Shown here: piece after piece, positions 5,208-8,689 of the stretch | Numbering within the stretch: position 1 is the first letter of the stretch | Layout: every line of letters starts with the position of its first letter | Origin: an uncultured archaeon | GTDB lineage: Archaea > Halobacteriota > Methanosarcinia > Methanotrichales > Methanotrichaceae | DNA: 8,689 nt | Assembly (NCBI GenBank): GCA_902385025.1 | Contig: CABMDX010000232.1 | Coordinates: 1 to 8,689, forward strand | Reading direction: 5' to 3' | The notes under the pieces: model-generated | The model's database searches: none | The model's input: the letters and a program-made list of their open reading frames with translations, nothing else | What the model was told of the DNA's origin: nothing | Position numbers and translations under genes: made by a program

Positions 5208-6760
5208 AGCGCTCTCTCCTGCCCTGCTTAGCAGTCGCGGGCCTGCTGATTCTTCTCCTCTGCAGCATATCTCTGGCCGCAGATGATAAAAAAGTGGATG
5301 TACTTACAATTGGTGACACGACAGGCGACTGGGGATTTCCCTCGCCCTATGGGCACTACTCTCGAGGTCCCGGCTACATCAGGATGAGCCTCATCTTCGA
5401 CACTCTCGTCTGGAAGGATCAGAATGGCTACGTGCCAGCCCTTGCCGAGAAGTGGAAGATGGAAGGCAGTGATGCCTACGTATTTGACCTGAGAAAGAAT
5501 GTAACCTGGAATGACAACGAGAAATTCACTGCCAATGATGTTGTCTTCACTTTTGACTACATCAAGCAGCATCCTTACCAGTGGGTCAACGCCGAGCCCG
5601 TTAAGAAAGCCGAGGCATTGGATGACTATACCGTCAAGGTCTACCTGAACCATTCATATGCCCCATTCCTGGACATGATTGCCGGAACTCTTCCCATCCT
5701 TCCAGAGCATATCTACAAGAGCGTCAGCAATCCCGCCGAGTTTCAGGACGACAGGGCCCTTGTCGGCACTGGACCCTATAAGCTTCTGGATTACGACAAA
5801 ACCATAGGAACGTATCTTTACGAGGCCTATGATGGCTACTATCTGGGCGCTCCGAAAGTAAAACAGCTCAAGTTCGTAAAAGTTGGCAGTGAAGTGGCAA
5901 AAGCCGCTCTGGAAAAGGGAGATATTGATGCGATCGCCGTGCCTGCAGAGACCGTGGAGGCGCTCAAGAAGGAAAATTTTGTGGTTCTTGACGGGCCGCG
6001 TGACGGAATCACCAAGATCATGGTAAACCACAAGAAGGAACCCTTTTCAGACGCCAGGTTCAGGCAGGCGCTCTACTATGCCATTGACCGTCAGGCTCTG
6101 GTGGATAATGCTCTGCGAGGCTATGGAATAATCGCAAGTGCCGGACTCTACTCTTCCGATAGTGAATGGTATAATTCCAATGTCGAGCAGTACAAATACG
6201 ATCCTTCAAAGGCAGTGGAGCTCATGTCTGAGTTAGGATACGCCAAAGACGGACAATACTTCTCCCGGGACAAGACAGCTCTTGAGATAGAGATGCTTGT
6301 GACTTCCACCAGCGAGCGCGTGGGTGAGATGGTCCGCCAGCAACTGGAGAAAGCCGGATTCAAGGTTACGCTGCGCAGCGTGGACTCCAAGACCCTGGAC
6401 AGTCTGGTTATGGAATGGAATTTTGGCCTGGCGATAAACAGCCACGGCGGAATGGGCGGCGATCCTGAAATATTGAACCGGATCATCGGCGAGGGCTACA
6501 CATTCAACAGTGCCCGCTACACCGCAGATCCTAAGCTCAATGATCTTCTGGCAGCGGAGGTCTCGGTGATGGACCCTGCCAAGCGAAAAGAGCTGGTTAG
6601 CGAGGTTCAGACGGTCTATGCTATGGATCTCCCTGCCTTGCCCCTGTACTATTCAAATTCGTACTGGGCTCATGACGGCAAGGTGAATATGTACTACACG
6701 AGACAGGGAATTGCAAACGGCATACCCATCGCCCAGAATAAGCTATCCTTTGTGAAATGA
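5204..6760 (+). CDS. ABC transporter substrate-binding protein, family 5 (peptide/nickel type)
   Basis: This exported solute-binding protein (518 residues; SBP_bac_5, PF00496) is expected to deliver an oligopeptide, nickel chelate or similar solute to an ABC importer. Residues 1-25 form a signal peptide ending in SISLA before ADDKK. Cys20 (LLLC) is not a good lipobox. Family landmarks are ALAEKWKM...YVFDLRKNVTWNDNEKFTANDVVFTFDYI (79-120, with a gap), GTGPYKL (188-194) and DARFRQALYYAIDR (283-296). TTG 5204 is chosen because GGAAGGA (5190-5196) lies seven bases upstream. The in-frame TTG at 5198 is only one base past that site. No permease or ATPase gene adjoins it. The nickel guess comes from the cooC-like gene downstream. 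A peptide or other ligand is equally allowed by the sequence. Confidence 0.88.
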   Translation: MKRSLLPCLAVAGLLILLLCSISLAADDKKVDVLTIGDTTGDWGFPSPYGHYSRGPGYIRMSLIFDTLVWKDQNGYVPALAEKWKMEGSDAYVFDLRKNVTWNDNEKFTANDVVFTFDYIKQHPYQWVNAEPVKKAEALDDYTVKVYLNHSYAPFLDMIAGTLPILPEHIYKSVSNPAEFQDDRALVGTGPYKLLDYDKTIGTYLYEAYDGYYLGAPKVKQLKFVKVGSEVAKAALEKGDIDAIAVPAETVEALKKENFVVLDGPRDGITKIMVNHKKEPFSDARFRQALYYAIDRQALVDNALRGYGIIASAGLYSSDSEWYNSNVEQYKYDPSKAVELMSELGYAKDGQYFSRDKTALEIEMLVTSTSERVGEMVRQQLEKAGFKVTLRSVDSKTLDSLVMEWNFGLAINSHGGMGGDPEILNRIIGEGYTFNSARYTADPKLNDLLAAEVSVMDPAKRKELVSEVQTVYAMDLPALPLYYSNSYWAHDGKVNMYYTRQGIANGIPIAQNKLSFVK

Positions 6761-6777
6761 ATCTGAAACAATTGGAA

Positions 6778-6812
6778 GCGAGCAGACAAATCTTTGCTCG
6801 CGTTCTCTTTTT
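6778..6812 (+). terminator. Hairpin plus T-tract terminator after the binding-protein gene
   Basis: GCGAGCA (6778-6784) pairs perfectly with TGCTCGC (6795-6801). One G-U pair and one A-U pair extend the stem inward around a 6-base loop. A pyrimidine-rich stretch ending in five T (6808-6812) follows. It lies 17 bp past the TGA and 18 bp before the cooC-like start, so it separates the two transcripts at least in part. Confidence 0.65.
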
Positions 6813-6829
6813 ATCATGAGGAATTGGAA

Positions 6830-7579
6830 ATGAAGATATTGATTTGCGGAAAAGGCGGAAGCGGAAAGAGTACAGTCTCAGCGCTTCTTGCAAAAGAGAT
6901 CTCAAAGAGAGGAAATGAGGTTCTGGTAGTGGACACGGATGAGTCCAACTTCGGGCTTTACAGGCAATTAGGATTTGCACAGCCCACGGATTTCATGGAA
7001 TCGCTGGGTGGAAAGAAAGCGCTCTCGGAGAAGCTAATAAAATTCATGCGATCTGACAGAAAAGAGGGGCTCAAGATCCTGGAGGAGTTCACGATCAAAG
7101 ATATACCAAAGGAGCTCGTTGTCGGCGAAGATGGCATAAAGCTCGTGGCCATCGGCAAGATACATAGCTTTGGAGAGGGATGCGCCTGTCCCATGGGTGC
7201 CCTGAGCAGAGAGTTCCTGGAGAAGCTGAAAACCCATGGAGAGCATGTCGTGGTGGACACGGACGCTGGAATCGAGCACTTCGGCAGGGGCGTGGAAGCA
7301 GGATGCGACAAGATCGTGGTGGTAGTTGACCCTTGCTACGAGTCCATCCAGCTCTCAGCCAAGATCATGGAAATGGGAGAGAAGATAGGAAAACCGGTAT
7401 CCTTCATCCTGAATAGAATTGATGGGAACTCAGAGGAGCTGATAGATCTGGTGGACAAGAATAAGGTGATAGGGACGCTTCCCTATAGCAAGGAAGTATT
7501 CATGGCTTGCCTCAGGGGAAACAGAATTCCCGAGGTCTCAGAGATTGTGCAGATAGCTGATAAGCTGCTGGCAGCCTGA
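6830..7579 (+). CDS. cooC: CooC-type nickel-binding ATPase (CO dehydrogenase maturation factor)
   Basis: This cytoplasmic P-loop ATPase of the MinD/SIMIBI class (249 residues) helps load nickel into carbon monoxide dehydrogenase; in methanogens the likely client is CODH/acetyl-CoA synthase. The deviant Walker A is GKGGSGKST at 7-15, with signature Lys8 and catalytic Lys13. VDTDESN (34-40) is the switch I region. EGCACPMG (116-123) carries the CxC pair Cys118/Cys120, which in CooC dimers binds nickel. VVDTDAGIEHFGRG (141-154) is the Walker B/switch II region, close to the family's DxEAGIEHxGRG. ILNRID (193-198) fits the base-recognition region. ATG 6830 follows GAGGA at 6818-6822 by seven bases; an in-frame TTG at 6794 lies inside the terminator hairpin. 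It heads the downstream cluster. No CODH genes are in the window. Confidence 0.92.
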   Translation: MKILICGKGGSGKSTVSALLAKEISKRGNEVLVVDTDESNFGLYRQLGFAQPTDFMESLGGKKALSEKLIKFMRSDRKEGLKILEEFTIKDIPKELVVGEDGIKLVAIGKIHSFGEGCACPMGALSREFLEKLKTHGEHVVVDTDAGIEHFGRGVEAGCDKIVVVVDPCYESIQLSAKIMEMGEKIGKPVSFILNRIDGNSEELIDLVDKNKVIGTLPYSKEVFMACLRGNRIPEVSEIVQIADKLLAA

Positions 7580-7616
7580 AGGATACTCGGGCATGATGGC
7601 AGTATTAGGAGGAAAC

Positions 7617-8216
7617 ATGATACTGAAACCAAGTCAAAGGGAGCAGATCATTCCTCTGCCGGTGGTGCTCATCTCCACTCTGTCCCCGGAAGGGATCAGG
7701 AATGCTGCTCCCTGGTCTAACTTCACGCCCATTCTCCGGCCCCTGGAGGAGGTGCTACTGGCTTCATGGCTCAAACGCGACACCCTGGAGAATATCCGTC
7801 AGACGGGAGAGTTCGTGGTCAATGTCCCACCGGTGGGCATGGAGGACGCAGTTATGATCTGCGCCCAGAACTATCCATCCGATGTGGACGAGTTCCAGGA
7901 GGCGGGCCTGAAAGCAAGGCATTCGGCGAAGGTCGTGCCGCCAGGCATTGAAGGCTGTCTGGCCTGGGCAGAGTGTGTTCTTGTGGAGGAGATCGCACGG
8001 GAGAAGTTCGTCCTGGTCGTCGGCAAGGTAGTGCACCTGGAGGTTGATGATCGATTCTTCAATGCAGATGGAAGCATGGACTTTCAGAGGGCAAAGCCGC
8101 TGGGAGCAATGCTTGGCCATGACGGCATGAGCTTCACATATCCGGCCTATTCTGGGAGGTATGCGGAGTACAGGGAGATGTTCCAGAGCTCTGCCACGCC
8201 AGGAAGAGGCAAATAG
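7617..8216 (+). CDS. Flavin reductase / flavoredoxin-like FMN-binding split-barrel protein
   Basis: This is a predicted cytoplasmic FMN-binding protein of 199 residues in the flavin reductase-like family (PF01613), which includes flavoredoxins that carry electrons or reduce flavins. Family features are PLPVVLISTLSPEG (13-26), RNAAPWSNFTPI (28-39, the FMN-contact region), KRDTLENIRQTGEFVVN (53-69), DEFQEAGL (91-98) and CLAWAECVL (114-122). The C-terminus has the usual GHDGMSFTYPAYSGRY (167-182). ATG 7617 follows AGGAGG (7607-7612) by four bases. An in-frame ATG pair at 7593/7596 with AAGGA upstream would add eight residues and is the alternative. It lies 37 bp after the cooC-like gene (13 bp by the alternative start), so cotranscription is likely. 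The physiological electron partner is unknown. Confidence 0.88.
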   Translation: MILKPSQREQIIPLPVVLISTLSPEGIRNAAPWSNFTPILRPLEEVLLASWLKRDTLENIRQTGEFVVNVPPVGMEDAVMICAQNYPSDVDEFQEAGLKARHSAKVVPPGIEGCLAWAECVLVEEIAREKFVLVVGKVVHLEVDDRFFNADGSMDFQRAKPLGAMLGHDGMSFTYPAYSGRYAEYREMFQSSATPGRGK

Positions 8217-8263
8217 TTGCAGATCAGTTCCGGTCTGTCAAGAATAGGGGAGATGCTATCAAA

Positions 8264-8479
8264 ATGGTTGAAAGCAGCAAAGCCCAATTGAAGGTTGTCG
8301 GTATGGCTTGCGCTGGATGTTCCGGTGCTGTGGAAAAGGCTCTCCAAAATCTGGAGGGCGTCCATGAGGCCAGAGTTGATCTGGCAAAGAAGACTGCCTA
8401 CGTGGACTATGACAGTGCAAAGATTGGTTTAGAAGATCTAAAAAAGGCGGTGGAAGGTGCAGGATACAGGATAGCGTGA
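8264..8479 (+). CDS. Small HMA-domain metallochaperone (CopZ-like)
   Basis: This stand-alone heavy-metal-associated domain (PF00403) has 71 residues, the typical length of a CopZ/Atx1 chaperone. The metal site is GMACAGC at 13-19, with Cys16 and Cys19 at the start of helix 1. VEKALQNLEGV, VDLAKKTAYVDYD and IGLEDLKKAVEGAGYRIA give the expected beta-alpha-beta-beta-alpha-beta fold. Such proteins usually bind Cu(I) and pass it to P-type ATPases, but no such ATPase is visible here. Its place beside a nickel ATPase and Fe-S/flavin genes leaves the metal open. GGGGAGAT at 8247-8254 precedes the ATG by nine bases. Short gaps on both sides (47 and 34 bp) suggest an operon. Confidence 0.93.
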   Translation: MVESSKAQLKVVGMACAGCSGAVEKALQNLEGVHEARVDLAKKTAYVDYDSAKIGLEDLKKAVEGAGYRIA

Positions 8480-8513
8480 CCATGAATTATTGCACCGGAA
8501 AGGATGACAATTA

Positions 8514-8689
8514 ATGGCAACCATACTCGTTGATAAGGATCTCTGCACCAGATGCGGGATCTGCTCTAGCGTCTGCTCGATGGCTATAATTGATCCCGCG
8601 GATGAGAACACGCTTCCCAGGGTTCCGGATGCAAAGGAGGCAATGTGCATCCGGTGCGGGCACTGCGAGGCTTTTTGCCCGTCGCAGGC
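8514..8689 (+). CDS. 2x[4Fe-4S] ferredoxin-type protein, N-terminal fragment (possibly ferredoxin-nitroreductase fusion)
   Basis: The first 58 residues are seen before the window ends. Two [4Fe-4S] motifs are present: C11-x2-C14-x2-C17-x3-C21 and C45-x2-C48-x2-C51-x3-C55-P. The first motif is followed by Ser22 in place of the usual proline. The spacing between the clusters and the phrase CIRCGHCEAFCPSQA resemble proteins in which an N-terminal ferredoxin domain is fused to an FMN nitroreductase domain, common in methanogens and clostridia. That fusion cannot be confirmed because the rest lies outside. AAAGGA ending at 8504 gives a good ribosome binding site for ATG 8514. It follows the HMA gene by 34 bp and so is probably in the same operon. 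The ferredoxin part is certain; the nitroreductase part is a guess at about even odds. Confidence 0.85.
   Translation, partial: MATILVDKDLCTRCGICSSVCSMAIIDPADENTLPRVPDAKEAMCIRCGHCEAFCPSQ

Noticed and set aside
5228..5653. Minus-strand open frames opposite the binding-protein gene (also 5654-6031 and 6148-6486)
   Set aside because: They are shadows of a strongly supported coding frame, with no ribosome binding site or family likeness.
6794..6829. TTG 6794 as start of the cooC-like gene
   Set aside because: It lies inside the terminator hairpin and would add 12 residues before a P-loop that normally starts within the first ten residues. ATG 6830 has GAGGA at good spacing.
1..8689. Mobile element, CRISPR array, tRNA or rRNA
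   Set aside because: No transposase or integrase frame, no regularly spaced repeats, and no cloverleaf or rRNA-like sequence was seen by eye.

Overview
The window looks like part of a methanogenic archaeal chromosome, probably of the Methanosarcinales and perhaps Methanothrix-like. That placement is inference. It rests on a CooC-type nickel ATPase carrying the CxC motif, an exported FmdE-domain protein of a kind I associate with methanogens, AT-rich TATA-like upstream regions, GGAG-type ribosome binding sites, and a TTG start. I see no rRNA, tRNA, CRISPR array, transposase or integrase.

Layout. (1) At the left edge, 1-132 is the C-terminal end of a putative cyclase (kynurenine formamidase-like) gene. 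(2) A GNAT acetyltransferase gene (420-1082, +) runs tail to tail into a two-gene minus-strand pair: glcF-like (1079-2167), encoding an Fe-S/CCG-domain protein, lies downstream of glcD-like (2243-3619), encoding an FAD-linked 2-hydroxyacid dehydrogenase. The stop codons of the acetyltransferase and glcF genes share one CTAG. A very AT-rich 75-bp gap separates the glc genes and holds a good TATA-like box, so glcF may have its own promoter. (3) The divergent region 3620-3966 holds at least four short inverted repeats. (4) To its right is an FmdE-domain gene with an N-terminal signal peptide (3967-5046). It is split by two in-frame TAG codons (4285-4287 and 4294-4296). The downstream part keeps the metal-binding FmdE core and has its own AGGAGA and ATG. 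(5) After a hairpin plus T7 terminator comes a family-5 (peptide/nickel type) ABC substrate-binding protein gene (5204-6760). It starts at TTG and overlaps a 15-codon leader ORF that has a strong ribosome binding site. A second hairpin/T-tract terminator follows. (6) Last comes a tight plus-strand cluster: cooC-like nickel ATPase, FMN split-barrel flavin reductase, a small HMA metallochaperone, and the start of a 2x[4Fe-4S] ferredoxin-type protein cut by the window end.

How they may work together. The right half reads as a metal and redox handling locus. It encodes an exported solute-binding protein of a family that includes nickel binders, a nickel-inserting ATPase for CO dehydrogenase/acetyl-CoA synthase, an exported FmdE-like metal-binding protein, a CxxC metallochaperone, and flavin and Fe-S redox proteins. 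No permease or transport ATPase is visible, so the substrate-binding protein is an orphan here. The left half encodes a D-lactate/glycolate-type dehydrogenase pair, whose Fe-S subunit shares its CCG domains with heterodisulfide reductase. The points most worth a second look are the double-TAG split of the FmdE gene, the overlapping leader ORF, and the proposed nickel locus.
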